From Anaerolineae bacterium (GTDB lineage: Bacteria; Chloroflexota; Anaerolineae; Aggregatilineales; UBA3940): 56,371 nucleotides of DNA. This document shows positions 8,708 to 17,074 of the stretch, one piece after another. Location of the stretch: positions 1 through 56,371 of the forward strand of contig JAFGOY010000042.1 of NCBI GenBank assembly GCA_016926255.1, in the 5' to 3' direction. The notes below the pieces were generated by a model. It searched no databases. It was not told the DNA's origin and worked only from the letters and a program-made list of their open reading frames with translations. The translations under genes and the position numbers were made by a program. Positions within the stretch are counted from its first letter, which is position 1; each line of letters begins with the position of its first letter.

Positions 8708-11095
8708 ATGATCCGACTATCACCGCGCTGGCGGAAAGTCATCAACGACCTGTGGGATAACAAGCCACGCATGATCCTGGTGGTGCTGGCTATCGCTACC
8801 GGCGTGCTGGCCTTTGGATCGGTATTCATCGCCCGCGATCAGATGCTGGCCAAAATGAACGACCAGTGGAACGCGACCCATCCCCCCGACATCATTTACT
8901 ACATGGACGACTTCGACGAGGAGTTCGTCCGCTCTGTCACTGCAATGCGGAATGTCGAAAAGGCGGAAGGCGTCGCCTTCATGACCGTCAAGCTCATCGC
9001 CGATGATGACAAAGAACATGAACTCGATATCTGGGCCTGGAAAGACAACGCCAATATCGAGTACATCCGGGTCAACCCTTTGACAGGGAACTGGCCGCCC
9101 CAGCGCCGTGAAATCTTCCTCGAACGCTCCAGCGCCGAAGAACTCGGCGCATCGGTGGGCGATATCATCACGCTCGAACTCTCCAGCGGCGAACAGAAAG
9201 AACTGGTGATGGCGGGCACCGTCCACGACTACTTCGCCGAACCGCCGGGCCTGTCGAACTGGCTGACCAGTTATACATCGATGGATACCCTGCGCTGGAT
9301 GGGGCACAGCGGCCTGTATGACGATCTGCGCGTGGGCCTTGTACCGGAGATCGACACAATGGACGAGATCGAGCAGGCCGCCACCGAACTCAAGGGGCAG
9401 TTCGAGCGGGACGGTTATGGCGTCCACTACACCGATCTCGATCTTCAGCGGCACTGGGGGGCGGAAACAACCGAAGCGGTGACCGGCATCCTGGCCGGGA
9501 TCGGCTTTTTCTCGCTGGGCCTGAGCGGCTTCCTGGTGATGAACACCATCTCCGCATTGATCACCCAGCAGAAACGCCAGATCGGGATGATGAAAGCCAT
9601 CGGCGCATCGGGTCAGCAGGTCACCGGCATTTACATCGCGATGGTGATCATCTTCGGGCTGCTGGCGCTGGCCGTCGCCGCCCCCGCCGGGGCGCTGCTC
9701 GGCTACGGGATGGTTTACCTCGTCGCCGATTTCCTGAATTTCGATATTAACTCTTTCGGTATCCCGCCCTGGGTATTCCTGGTCGAAGCGCTGGCGGCAA
9801 TCGCCCTGCCCCTCTTCGCCGCGCTGATCCCGATCATCGGCGGCACGCGGGTCACCGTCCGGCAGGCGATCAGCGATTACGGCATCGCCGCCGTCCGGGT
9901 CAAACGCGGCCTGCTCGACCGGATCGTCGAGCGGGTGCGCGGTGCGTCACGCCCGATCATTCTCTCGATTCGCAACACCTTCCGGCGCAAAGGTCGGCTG
10001 TTCCTGACACTGGGCACGCTGGCAATCGCCGGTTCGATTGTAATTGCGGTGCTCAACGTGCAGGCCTCGATGAAAGCCGAGGCGGGCATGATCATGAAGC
10101 TGTTCCAGTTCGACGTCGAGGTGATATTCGATCAGGGTTACAGCAGCCGGATGGTCGAGCGAGAAGCGCTGGCAGTCGACGGCGTCACCTCGGCGGAAAC
10201 CTGGACGGCGATCAGTGGACAGCTTATGCGTCCAGATGGCAGCGAGGGAACATCGTTTACCGTGTACGGCACACCGACAGAATCGCCATTCATCGATGCC
10301 GACATACAGGAAGGGCGCTGGCTTGAGCCGGGTGACACGAACGCGCTGGTTTTGAGCAGCACCCTCAGAAAAATGGAACCCGATGTATCCATCGGCGACG
10401 AGATATTCATGCGGGTCAACGGTATGCGGCGGCGCTGGAAAGTCGTGGGGTTTTTCACCTCACTTGGCGAGGAGCAGTTGGCCTACGCCACCTACGATAC
10501 GGTAGCCCACCTCGAAGGCAGTTACGGCAGTTCCTCCGTGATCCTGGTCGGCACCGAACAGCACGATCCCGACTTCCAGGCGCAGGTAGCCACCGCCCTG
10601 GAGGAACACCTGAAAGATCGCGGGGTCGGCATCGAATACACCATCACCGGCACCGATATCATCGAACAGGACAGCAGCGAGATCGATTTCATCGTGATGT
10701 TCCTGCTGATCCTCGCCGGGCTGATCGCGGTGGTCGGGGCGCTGGGATTGACCGGTACGATGAGCCTCAACGTGCTGGAACGCACCCGCGAAATCGGGGT
10801 GATGCGCGCCATTGGTGCCGGGAATGCCATCCTGCGCCGGATCGTCGTGTCGGAGGGCGTGCTGATCGGCGTGATCAGCTGGGCGCTGGCGCTGCTGGCC
10901 GCCATCCCGATGACGATGCTGGCTGTCAACGTGGTTGGCGAGGCGGTAATGGGCCAACCTTCGATGTTCGTCTATTCGCCGCTGGGGGTGATCGCCTGGC
11001 TGGCGGTCGTCGTGGTGATATCGGGGCTGGCGAGCCTGGTCCCGGCGCGGGCGGCATCACGGATCAGCGTGCGCGAGTCGCTGGCCTATGAATGA
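8708..11095 (+). CDS. FtsX/MacB-type ABC transporter permease
   Basis: The 795-residue integral membrane protein has the double-FtsX layout. An N-terminal membrane helix (about 17-40) precedes a large MacB-type extracytoplasmic domain and a first core of three helices ending in QKRQIGMMKAIGASG. A second extracytoplasmic domain and a second core with LNVLERTREIGVMRAIGAG follow. Such permeases pair with LolD/MacB-like ATPases to export lipids, peptides or proteins, or to transmit mechanical signals; the substrate is unknown. AGGAGA lies 11 bases before the ATG. It is about 45% similar in style to the second permease at 12856. The last 45 bases recur at 11949-11993 beyond an intervening toxin-antitoxin pair. 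Confidence 0.9.
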   Translation: MIRLSPRWRKVINDLWDNKPRMILVVLAIATGVLAFGSVFIARDQMLAKMNDQWNATHPPDIIYYMDDFDEEFVRSVTAMRNVEKAEGVAFMTVKLIADDDKEHELDIWAWKDNANIEYIRVNPLTGNWPPQRREIFLERSSAEELGASVGDIITLELSSGEQKELVMAGTVHDYFAEPPGLSNWLTSYTSMDTLRWMGHSGLYDDLRVGLVPEIDTMDEIEQAATELKGQFERDGYGVHYTDLDLQRHWGAETTEAVTGILAGIGFFSLGLSGFLVMNTISALITQQKRQIGMMKAIGASGQQVTGIYIAMVIIFGLLALAVAAPAGALLGYGMVYLVADFLNFDINSFGIPPWVFLVEALAAIALPLFAALIPIIGGTRVTVRQAISDYGIAAVRVKRGLLDRIVERVRGASRPIILSIRNTFRRKGRLFLTLGTLAIAGSIVIAVLNVQASMKAEAGMIMKLFQFDVEVIFDQGYSSRMVEREALAVDGVTSAETWTAISGQLMRPDGSEGTSFTVYGTPTESPFIDADIQEGRWLEPGDTNALVLSSTLRKMEPDVSIGDEIFMRVNGMRRRWKVVGFFTSLGEEQLAYATYDTVAHLEGSYGSSSVILVGTEQHDPDFQAQVATALEEHLKDRGVGIEYTITGTDIIEQDSSEIDFIVMFLLILAGLIAVVGALGLTGTMSLNVLERTREIGVMRAIGAGNAILRRIVVSEGVLIGVISWALALLAAIPMTMLAVNVVGEAVMGQPSMFVYSPLGVIAWLAVVVVISGLASLVPARAASRISVRESLAYE

Positions 11096-11105
11096 TTTTC
11101 GGGGG

Positions 11106-11139
11106 GGGAGCAGGCAGAAGGGGGTCTTCGCCTGCTCCC
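11106..11139 (+). terminator. Hairpin after the first permease gene
   Basis: GGGAGCAGGC pairs with GCCTGCTCCC, with an inner GAAG/CTTC extension closing a five-base loop. It lies 10 bases after the stop codon. There is no T tract, so it is either a weak terminator or a transcript-stabilising hairpin. Confidence 0.55.
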
Positions 11140-11194
11140 ACTTCCGCAATAGCGATATACAGTATTGGCTTTCCTGCATAAGAGTGAGAATCCA

Positions 11195-11222
11195 TGTACA
11201 ATCGTAGTATGTGCATAGTACA
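11195..11222 (+). promoter_or_regulatory. Candidate antitoxin operator with TGTACA core
   Basis: TGTACA (11195-11200) is the core motif known from YefM/Phd-family operators. A second near-copy, AGTACA, lies at 11217-11222. Between them is an imperfect palindrome, TAGTATG-TG-CATAGTA (11205-11220). The block ends 12 bases before the antitoxin ATG, where autorepression would be expected. The link to YefM-like binding is inference. Confidence 0.5.
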
Positions 11223-11234
11223 GGGAGTTCGAAA

Positions 11235-11468
11235 ATGGTGACACGAGCAATTGACATTCACGAACTTCAACGCAATCTTGATGCATTACTGAGCGAAGTT
11301 AACGCCGGAACTGAAATCGTCGTCATGGATGCAAACAGACCGGTAGCCCGGCTGCTGCCCCCCCATCCAGAGAAGCAGCGTCAACCAGGGTTACATCCGG
11401 AAGCTATTCAGATGGCAGATGATTTTGACACACCGCTTCCTGAAAACTTCTGGCTTGGAGATTCGTGA
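11235..11468 (+). CDS. Phd/YefM-like antitoxin
   Basis: This 77-residue protein begins MVTRAIDIHELQRNLDALLSEV, the N-terminal DNA-binding fold of Phd/YefM antitoxins, with the typical V-x-x-R-P-V-A-R-L-L beta strand. The C-terminal tail (FDTPLPENFWLGDS) fits the toxin-binding, intrinsically disordered part. GGGAG lies about 8 bases before this ATG, so it is preferred over an in-frame upstream start. Its TGA overlaps the toxin ATG by one base (TGATG), which is standard for such pairs. It probably represses its own promoter through the TGTACA-containing block just upstream. Confidence 0.85.
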   Translation: MVTRAIDIHELQRNLDALLSEVNAGTEIVVMDANRPVARLLPPHPEKQRQPGLHPEAIQMADDFDTPLPENFWLGDS

Positions 11469-11854
11469 TGCAGCTTCTGTTCGATACACATACTTTCATC
11501 TGGTGGGACAGTGACCCCGGCAGCCTGAGTCAGAACGTATTGGATCTCTGCACAAATCCGAACAACACCTTAATTGTCAGCACCGTTTCACTTTGGGAGA
11601 TTCAGATAAAGCATCAACTGGGAAAACTGTCACTGAATCGCCCCCTGCCAGAAATCGTACAGAACCAGCAAGAGCGAAACGAAATCTCAATTCTCCCCAT
11701 TCGCCCTGGCCATATTTACGAACTCGAAAAGCTACCTGACCACCATCACGATCCATTTGACCGGCTCCTTGTTGCTCAGGCACAGGTAGAGCAGTGTGTA
11801 TTACTCAGTAAAGACCCAAAAGTAGCCGCATATCCCGTGCAGGTGCTCTGGTAA
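11468..11854 (+). CDS. PIN-domain toxin (VapC-like)
   Basis: The 128-residue PIN-domain protein carries the expected acidic residues: D in LLFDTHTFIWW, E in SLWEIQIKHQLGKL and D in DPFDRLLVAQA, with a late D in SKDP. These would bind metal for RNA cleavage. The L-L-F-D-T-H-x-F-I-W-W opening is typical of PIN toxins paired with Phd-type antitoxins. It is translationally coupled to the antitoxin. The pair lies inside an ABC exporter locus, between permease and ATPase genes, flanked by copies of the permease 3' end. Confidence 0.9.
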   Translation: MQLLFDTHTFIWWDSDPGSLSQNVLDLCTNPNNTLIVSTVSLWEIQIKHQLGKLSLNRPLPEIVQNQQERNEISILPIRPGHIYELEKLPDHHHDPFDRLLVAQAQVEQCVLLSKDPKVAAYPVQVLW

Positions 11855-11948
11855 CGACAGTCTTCTCCAGATCAAATATCTTCCTCCATACTTTTCGTCA
11901 GCGTATTGAATTCACCTGAATAGCCAACAACCGAAGCGATCAATCCGC

Positions 11949-11993
11949 GCAGCATCACGGATCAGCGTGCGCGAGTCGCTGGCCTATGAGTGA
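11949..11993 (+). pseudogene. Duplicated 3' end of the ABC permease gene
   Basis: This 45-base stretch encodes the permease C-terminus ASRISVRESLAYE plus stop. It matches 11051-11095 with two mismatches, an offset of 898 bp. Upstream of it there is no further permease similarity. The sequence downstream (TGATCGATAG) differs from that after the intact gene and may be the original downstream flank. With the intact copy it brackets the toxin-antitoxin pair. Confidence 0.85.
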
Positions 11994-12086
11994 TCGATAG
12001 GACAGGTGGCCCCGTCCCTGCGACCATTGTTCGCCGTTCGCGTATAGAGTAGTGAACGACAAAATCTATAAGCAGCGGCGGCTAAT

Positions 12087-12842
12087 ATGATCGGACTGAG
12101 GACGGCCCACAACGGGCATAAAAACGGCAGACAACACCAACCAGAATTGATCGATCTGCGCCATATCGACAAGGCGTATAAAACCAGAGCCGGGGACTTT
12201 TACGCGCTCAAGGATATCAGTTTCACCGCCCGGCGCGGCGAGTTCATCACCGTGAGCGGTAAATCCGGCGCGGGCAAATCGACGCTGGTCAACATGATCG
12301 CCGGGATCGATCATCCTACCTCTGGCGAAGTATGGGTCGACGGCACCAGGGTGCATACGCTCAACGAAAACCAGGGCGCACGCTGGCGCGGTCGAAACCT
12401 GGGCGTGGTCTTTCAGGGCTTTCAACTCCTGCCCACGCTGACCATTCTACAGAACGTCATGCTGCCGATGGCGCTGGCCGGATTTGACTCCCCGCTGGAT
12501 CGGCGCGAACGGGCAATGTATCTGCTCGAACAGGTCGATATCGGCGAGCAGGCCCACAAACGCCCGATGATGCTGTCGGGTGGGCAGCGCCAGCGGGCCG
12601 CCGTCGCCCGCGCGCTGGCAAACAATCCGCCGCTCATTCTCGCCGACGAACCCACCGGAAACCTCGACTCGCGAACCGCCGATCAGGTCTTCGGGGTGCT
12701 GTCCGATCTTGCCGCGCAGGGTACCACGATCCTCCTCGTCACCCATGACGAAGAGTTGGCCTCCCGCACCGACCGGATCATCCGCCTCGTCGACGGCGAG
12801 ATCGTCGAAGACACCCGCTGCCAGCAGCCGGTATTTGCGTGA
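12087..12842 (+). CDS. ABC exporter ATPase (LolD/MacB type)
   Basis: This 251-residue nucleotide-binding subunit has all the key motifs: Walker [10 protein letters not shown] near residue 57, a Q-loop in [13 protein letters not shown], signature [15 protein letters not shown], Walker [13 protein letters not shown] and the H-loop VTHDEE. Length and the FQLLPTLT motif place it in the MacB/LolD (o228) group, which energises FtsX-like permeases. The stop is 13 bases before the second permease start, so those two are certainly co-transcribed. An N-terminal extension of about 20 polar residues precedes the ABC fold. A closer in-frame start cannot be excluded, as the ribosome-binding site at this ATG is weak. 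Confidence 0.92.
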   Translation: MIGLRTAHNGHKNGRQHQPELIDLRHIDKAYKTRAGDFYALKDISFTARRGEFITVSGKSGAGKSTLVNMIAGIDHPTSGEVWVDGTRVHTLNENQGARWRGRNLGVVFQGFQLLPTLTILQNVMLPMALAGFDSPLDRRERAMYLLEQVDIGEQAHKRPMMLSGGQRQRAAVARALANNPPLILADEPTGNLDSRTADQVFGVLSDLAAQGTTILLVTHDEELASRTDRIIRLVDGEIVEDTRCQQPVFA

Positions 12843-12855
12843 GGGGAAGCGGACT

Positions 12856-15246
12856 ATGATCAATCCACAGTGGATCAAAGTCATCAATGATTTATGGGAT
12901 AACAAGGCCCGCACCATCCTGGTCGTGATCGCCATTACGGTCGGCGTATTCACGCTTGGCGGCGTCTTTATGTCCCAGGAAGTCATCATGGGGGATATGG
13001 CCTCCCAGTTCGCAGAAATCAACCCGGCCTGCATCGATCTCTATGTATCATCCTTCGACAACAGCCTTGTATCGGCGGTCAAGGGCATGCGTGAAGTCGA
13101 GGACGCCGCCGGAAGCACCAGCCTATCGGTAAAGCTGATCGCCTCAGACGGGACGATCTACAATACAGACCTGCGCGCCGTCGAAGATTACAGCCAGGCG
13201 ACTGTCAACCAGATCACGCCGCTCGAAGGGGCTTTTCCACCGATCAGGCGCGGCATTCTGCTCGAACGCACAAGCGTCGAATTTACCGGCGCGGAGATCG
13301 GCGATATGCTGGAAATCGAACTCCCCGACGGACAGCGGCGCGAAATCGAGTTCATTGGCACCGTCCACGATCTGAACGCCTTCCCCGCTTCGATGTGGCC
13401 GCAGCTGACCGGTTATGTATCGCTCGACACGCTCAAGTGGCTGGGTCATTCCGGTAGCTTCCACCAGTTATCGATTGTCGCCCCTCCTGAGGTGACAACG
13501 CTGCGCGAAGCGCAGGACCTTGCACAGGAAATCAAGACGCGCGTGGAACGCTACGGCTACACCGTTTACAACGCCTATGCCATCCGCCCCGGAGAACACT
13601 GGGCCGAAGAAACAACGATGGGCGTCATCACAATTCTGTCGATACTCGGCGTGTTCGCGTTGGGACTGAGTGCATTCCTGGTCGTCAATACGATCACCGC
13701 GCTGCTGGCCCAGCACAAACGGCAGATCGGCATGATGAAGGCGGTCGGTGCGACACGCAGGCAGGTTCTCAGCACCTACCTGACCATGGTCGCCGCGTTC
13801 GGCATCCTCGCGCTGGTGCTCGCGCTTCCACTTGGCGCAGGGCTGGCCTACGGCACCGTTCTTGCGGTGACAAAATACCTGAACCTCGAAATCGTCAATT
13901 TCCATATGCCGCTGTGGGTGGTCGGCCTGATGACCACCGCCGCGTTGATCGCGCCGCTGATCGCCGGGCTGTTTCCCATCATAGGCGGCACCCGGATCAC
14001 CGTACGCGAGGCGCTGAGCGATTACGGAATCAACGCGACGAAGAAATACGGGGTCGTCGACCGGCTGCTGACCCGGCTGCAGGGGCTGCCCCGCCCGACC
14101 ATGCTGTCGCTGCGCAACACCTTCCGGCGGAAGGGTCGGCTCTGGCTGACGCTGGGCACGCTGACCCTCGCCGGGGCGATGTTCATCTCCGTGCTCAACG
14201 TCCGGCAGGCGATGTTCGAAGTGCTGGACGAAGCGCTAAAGCTTTGGGGATACGACGTCGCCTTCTCGTTCGACAACGTGTACCAGGCCCGCAGTGTCGA
14301 ACGCGAAGCACAGCGTGTCGACCATATCACCGATATGGAAGGCATCTACGAGACAGCCGCCGACAATATCCGCGCGGACGGCAGTGAGGGGTCACGCATC
14401 TGGCTGCGCGGCGTCGATTATGATTCGCAGTTTGTGCAGGGCGCGTCGCTGGTCGAGGAGGGGCGCTGGCTCCAGCCGGGCGACAAAAACGCGATTGTCA
14501 TTTCGCTCGAATTCATAAAAAACGAGCCAGACTACCACGTCGGCGACGAGATCACACTCGATATGCAGGGCCTGGAACACGATACCACCTGGGAGATCGT
14601 CGGGATCATCAATACGCTGGGATCGTCGTCGGGCTACGTCAATTTCGATTACCTGTCACGGATCGACGGTCACCCCGGAGAGATCACCTCGTTCTTCGTC
14701 GGCATCGATCCAAACGATGCCGCGATGCAGGACGCGGTCGCCGAAGACATGGAAGACCGGTTTAAGCGGGCCGGTATCGGCGTCGATTACACCGAGGCCA
14801 ACCACACGATCATCGAGGCGAATACGGCCCAGTTCAATTTCCTCGTCTCGTTCCTGCTGGTCGCCGCCGTCATCCTGGCGATTGTCGGCGGGATCGGGCT
14901 GATGGGGTCGATGAGCCTTAACGTTCTGGAACGCACCCGCGAGATCGGGGTGATGCGCTCAATCGGTGCATCGACCGGGTCGGTACGCGGGATCGTCGTC
15001 GTCGAAGGGCTGGTGATCGGGGCGATCAGCTGGGCGCTCAGCACCGCGATCAGCCTCCCGGTGACCTATGGGTTCGGCATCGCGCTGGGCGTGGCCGTTT
15101 TCCAGTTTCCACTGACTTTCACCTTCTGGCCGCCGTCGGTACTGCTGTGGCTGCCGGTTGTGCTGCTGATTTCGATGCTGTCCAGTTTGCTTCCTGCCCG
15201 GCGTGCGGCTCGGATCAGCGTGCGCGAGGCGCTTGCCTATGAGTGA
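12856..15246 (+). CDS. FtsX/MacB-type ABC transporter permease
   Basis: This 796-residue protein has the same double-FtsX architecture as the permease at 8708: N-terminal helix after WIKVINDLWDNKARTILVV, a MacB-like outer domain, a core with HKRQIGMMKAVGATR, a second outer domain, and a core with LNVLERTREIGVMRSIGAS. It ends in RISVREALAYE. The start is set by GAGGGG 9 bases before ATG and by homology with the first permease; the open frame runs further upstream inside the ATPase gene, but that is a shadow. With the ATPase and the first permease it could form a heterodimeric exporter. A DUF433/PIN-like pair follows 86 bases downstream. Confidence 0.92.
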   Translation: MINPQWIKVINDLWDNKARTILVVIAITVGVFTLGGVFMSQEVIMGDMASQFAEINPACIDLYVSSFDNSLVSAVKGMREVEDAAGSTSLSVKLIASDGTIYNTDLRAVEDYSQATVNQITPLEGAFPPIRRGILLERTSVEFTGAEIGDMLEIELPDGQRREIEFIGTVHDLNAFPASMWPQLTGYVSLDTLKWLGHSGSFHQLSIVAPPEVTTLREAQDLAQEIKTRVERYGYTVYNAYAIRPGEHWAEETTMGVITILSILGVFALGLSAFLVVNTITALLAQHKRQIGMMKAVGATRRQVLSTYLTMVAAFGILALVLALPLGAGLAYGTVLAVTKYLNLEIVNFHMPLWVVGLMTTAALIAPLIAGLFPIIGGTRITVREALSDYGINATKKYGVVDRLLTRLQGLPRPTMLSLRNTFRRKGRLWLTLGTLTLAGAMFISVLNVRQAMFEVLDEALKLWGYDVAFSFDNVYQARSVEREAQRVDHITDMEGIYETAADNIRADGSEGSRIWLRGVDYDSQFVQGASLVEEGRWLQPGDKNAIVISLEFIKNEPDYHVGDEITLDMQGLEHDTTWEIVGIINTLGSSSGYVNFDYLSRIDGHPGEITSFFVGIDPNDAAMQDAVAEDMEDRFKRAGIGVDYTEANHTIIEANTAQFNFLVSFLLVAAVILAIVGGIGLMGSMSLNVLERTREIGVMRSIGASTGSVRGIVVVEGLVIGAISWALSTAISLPVTYGFGIALGVAVFQFPLTFTFWPPSVLLWLPVVLLISMLSSLLPARRAARISVREALAYE

Positions 15247-15331
15247 TCGATTATTCATCGGAGCATGGGCAGGTAACTCGGCACCATGATACAATGAGAA
15301 GTAGCAAACGGAGAACTGGTAAGGACATTGT

Positions 15332-15634
15332 ATGGTTACCGTACTATCGATTGACACCATCGTATCAGATACCACGATCCGGGATGGACAGCCTATTCTC
15401 GCCGGGACACAGGTGCGCGTCAGCGATCTTGTCGCCAGCCATCTATTTAGGGGACACAGCCCGGAAGCTCTGGCGGTCAACTATAAGCTGAGTCTGGGAC
15501 AGGTGTATGCGGCTCTGGCATACTACTACCAGCATAAAGACGAGATCGACAGACTGCTGCATCAGGAAGCGCAGCGTGCCGACACCTACCTGAACAAGCT
15601 GGAACAAGATGGGCGTCTCATCCGGGTCGAATGA
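15332..15634 (+). CDS. DUF433-family antitoxin
   Basis: The 100-residue protein has the DUF433 pattern: an I-R-x-G-x-P-x-L-A-G-T-Q-V-R-V strand, then L-x-x-G-x-S-P-E-A-L-A and a winged helix LSLGQVYAALAYYYQHKDEID. DUF433 proteins are usually the antitoxin partner of DUF5615 PIN-like toxins, and exactly such a gene overlaps its 3' end by 26 bases. It is the second toxin-antitoxin pair in the exporter region. Confidence 0.85.
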   Translation: MVTVLSIDTIVSDTTIRDGQPILAGTQVRVSDLVASHLFRGHSPEALAVNYKLSLGQVYAALAYYYQHKDEIDRLLHQEAQRADTYLNKLEQDGRLIRVE

Positions 15635-15968
15635 ACTGAAATACTACTTCGACGAAAGCGTCGAACTGGCAGTCAGTGAGCAGTTGGCGGCAGGCGGGTT
15701 GGATGTTGTCTCCGCTCACAGCCTTGCTATGTTGAACGACGATGATCGAAATCATCTGGAACGCGCCGCTAATATGGGGCGCGTTCTTTGTACCTATGAT
15801 GCGGATTTCCTGCGGTTGGCGAGTGAAGGGATAGAGCACAGCGGAATTATCTTCGCCACACAGCGAAAAACCAGCATTGGAGGATGGGTAAAGGAAATCC
15901 GGGCGCTGCATGTACGGTTTCAATCCGAGAATCTGGTAGGGCAGGTGGTATACCTGTCAATGCGATAA
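15609..15968 (+). CDS. DUF5615 PIN-like toxin
   Basis: The 119-residue product fits the Mut7-C/DUF5615 PIN-like family: KYYFDESVELAVSEQLAAGG with the first Asp/Glu pair, D-V-V-S-A-H, a middle D-D-D-x-x-H-L-E-R-A and CTYDADFLRLA with the late acidic cluster. These proteins are predicted RNases. The ATG lies inside the end of the DUF433 gene, so translation is coupled. A start at the downstream residues before LKYYFDES is possible but no other ATG is present there. Confidence 0.85.
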   Translation: MGVSSGSNELKYYFDESVELAVSEQLAAGGLDVVSAHSLAMLNDDDRNHLERAANMGRVLCTYDADFLRLASEGIEHSGIIFATQRKTSIGGWVKEIRALHVRFQSENLVGQVVYLSMR

Positions 15969-15992
15969 CCACACAGAGATCAGGAGATCGTG

Positions 15993-16700
15993 ATGTCCCT
16001 ATACGTGCTCATCATACTATCTCTGATCTGGCTCAGTGCTTACGTCACCGGCATGATCAACAAGCAGAAAAAGAAGGACGGCACGCGGCGGCTGCCATTG
16101 TGGTCAAAAGGGGCCATGATCGCAGTCACGCTGTCCGTCGCCTGCCTGTGGATCGCCCTGCCCCACACTCGACTTACCGCTGCTGCCGGGTGGCTCGTCG
16201 CCGGGTTGGTAATCGGTGCGCTCGGCGATCTCATTCTGGCCGATGTCTTTCCACTGAAACACACCATTCCCCCGGCGCTGCTCGCCTTCGGCGTGGGGCA
16301 CGGCTGCTATATCGTTACGCTCGCCATCGAGCATATCCAACTGAGGTTATCAGCCAGCGGCTCCCTGCTGGCGATACTTTTAAGCACTGCGCTAATGGCA
16401 ATACTATGGCGCGCCCTAATCTACAATCCACGTATCAGCAGACGGTTCAACACCGGGAGTCTGATTTACGGAATCTGGTTATTCGCCGCCGTCGGGTTGA
16501 GTATCAACCTGACACTGAAGTCCGGTACGCTGATCCCCTTCACCGTGGGGATCACGCTTTTCGCCGCCTCCGACATGATCCTCGCCCAGTACCTGCTGCG
16601 CAAACGCGGAAAGCCGCGGCTGCGTGATATCGTCTGGCTGATCTACAGCGCCGGGCAAATGCTGATCGCCTATTCGGTAGGCGAACTCCTGATACCTTAA
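15993..16700 (+). CDS. YhhN/TMEM86-family membrane protein (lysoplasmalogenase-like)
   Basis: The 235-residue protein has about eight hydrophobic helices. It shows the YhhN-family acidic motifs: G-A-L-G-D-L-I-L near residue 75, F-G-V-G-H-G-C-Y in the next helix pair and F-A-A-S-D-M-I-L-A near residue 190, with a final Y-S-A-G-Q helix. Members include lysoplasmalogenase, which hydrolyses the vinyl-ether bond of lysoplasmalogens. That activity is known for a few members only and is not assured here. AGGAGA 5 bases before the ATG favours this start over a GTG one codon upstream. Confidence 0.8.
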   Translation: MSLYVLIILSLIWLSAYVTGMINKQKKKDGTRRLPLWSKGAMIAVTLSVACLWIALPHTRLTAAAGWLVAGLVIGALGDLILADVFPLKHTIPPALLAFGVGHGCYIVTLAIEHIQLRLSASGSLLAILLSTALMAILWRALIYNPRISRRFNTGSLIYGIWLFAAVGLSINLTLKSGTLIPFTVGITLFAASDMILAQYLLRKRGKPRLRDIVWLIYSAGQMLIAYSVGELLIP

Positions 16701-16733
16701 TTGCGAATTAGGTATACAACACACTCCCATGCT

Positions 16734-16957
16734 ACAATGGGGACTGGTTATCGGGAAGCGGTGAATATCAAGTGGTACATACAGGTTTACTGGACGGATA
16801 AATTGCGACTTTTTGAACGATGAATCAAATAGCCCGCACAGGATATTTCGTTGAGGAAAAAACGAGTCCCCAATCTTGAATCTCGACCGGGACACCTAGA
16901 GTCAGTCTCGTTAATGGTTGTTTTCGAAGCCTCTGGCAGTTAGCCAGGGGCTTTTTT
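16734..16957 (+). ncRNA. Structured leader with intrinsic terminator before nucleobase permease
   Basis: A TACAAT box (16734-16739) just precedes GGGGACU, which pairs with AGUCCCC about 125 bases later (UGGGGACU near 16738-16745 with AGUCCCCA near 16865-16872). This closes a domain rich in short helices. The 3' arm can instead pair with GGGAC near 16890, and CGGGAC near 16889 can pair with GUCUCG near 16905. The leader ends in a terminator: AGCCUCUGGC/GCCAGGGGCU (16928-16952) plus six U. The permease starts 117 bases later. This is the layout of an attenuation riboswitch or protein-binding leader. I could not match it to purine, PRPP, preQ1 or PyrR consensus sequences, so the ligand is unknown. 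Confidence 0.55.
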
Positions 16958-17074
16958 ATTGGCACTATGACATATCGCCCATTCGGAGAGGAGACAGCTA
17001 TAGAAGGACGAGAGGATAGGAGTGAACGAGTACAACCAATCTTTTGATGGCTTTTGAAATAGAGGGGAAAAACA

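Noticed and set aside
12580-12855. Second permease starting inside the ATPase gene
   Set aside because: That stretch is a shadow frame of the ATPase; homology with the first permease and GAGGGG place the start at 12856.
15247-16700. A second copy of the second permease 3' end beyond the DUF433/DUF5615 pair
   Set aside because: I looked for the RISVREALAYE coding end downstream and found none, so this module does not show the flanking duplication.
16734-16957. PyrR-binding attenuator or purine riboswitch
   Set aside because: The conserved loop sequences of both families could not be found, although the gene context would fit.
16734-16957. 6S RNA or signal recognition particle RNA
   Set aside because: There is no long rod with a central bubble, and the conserved SRP tetraloop helix is absent.
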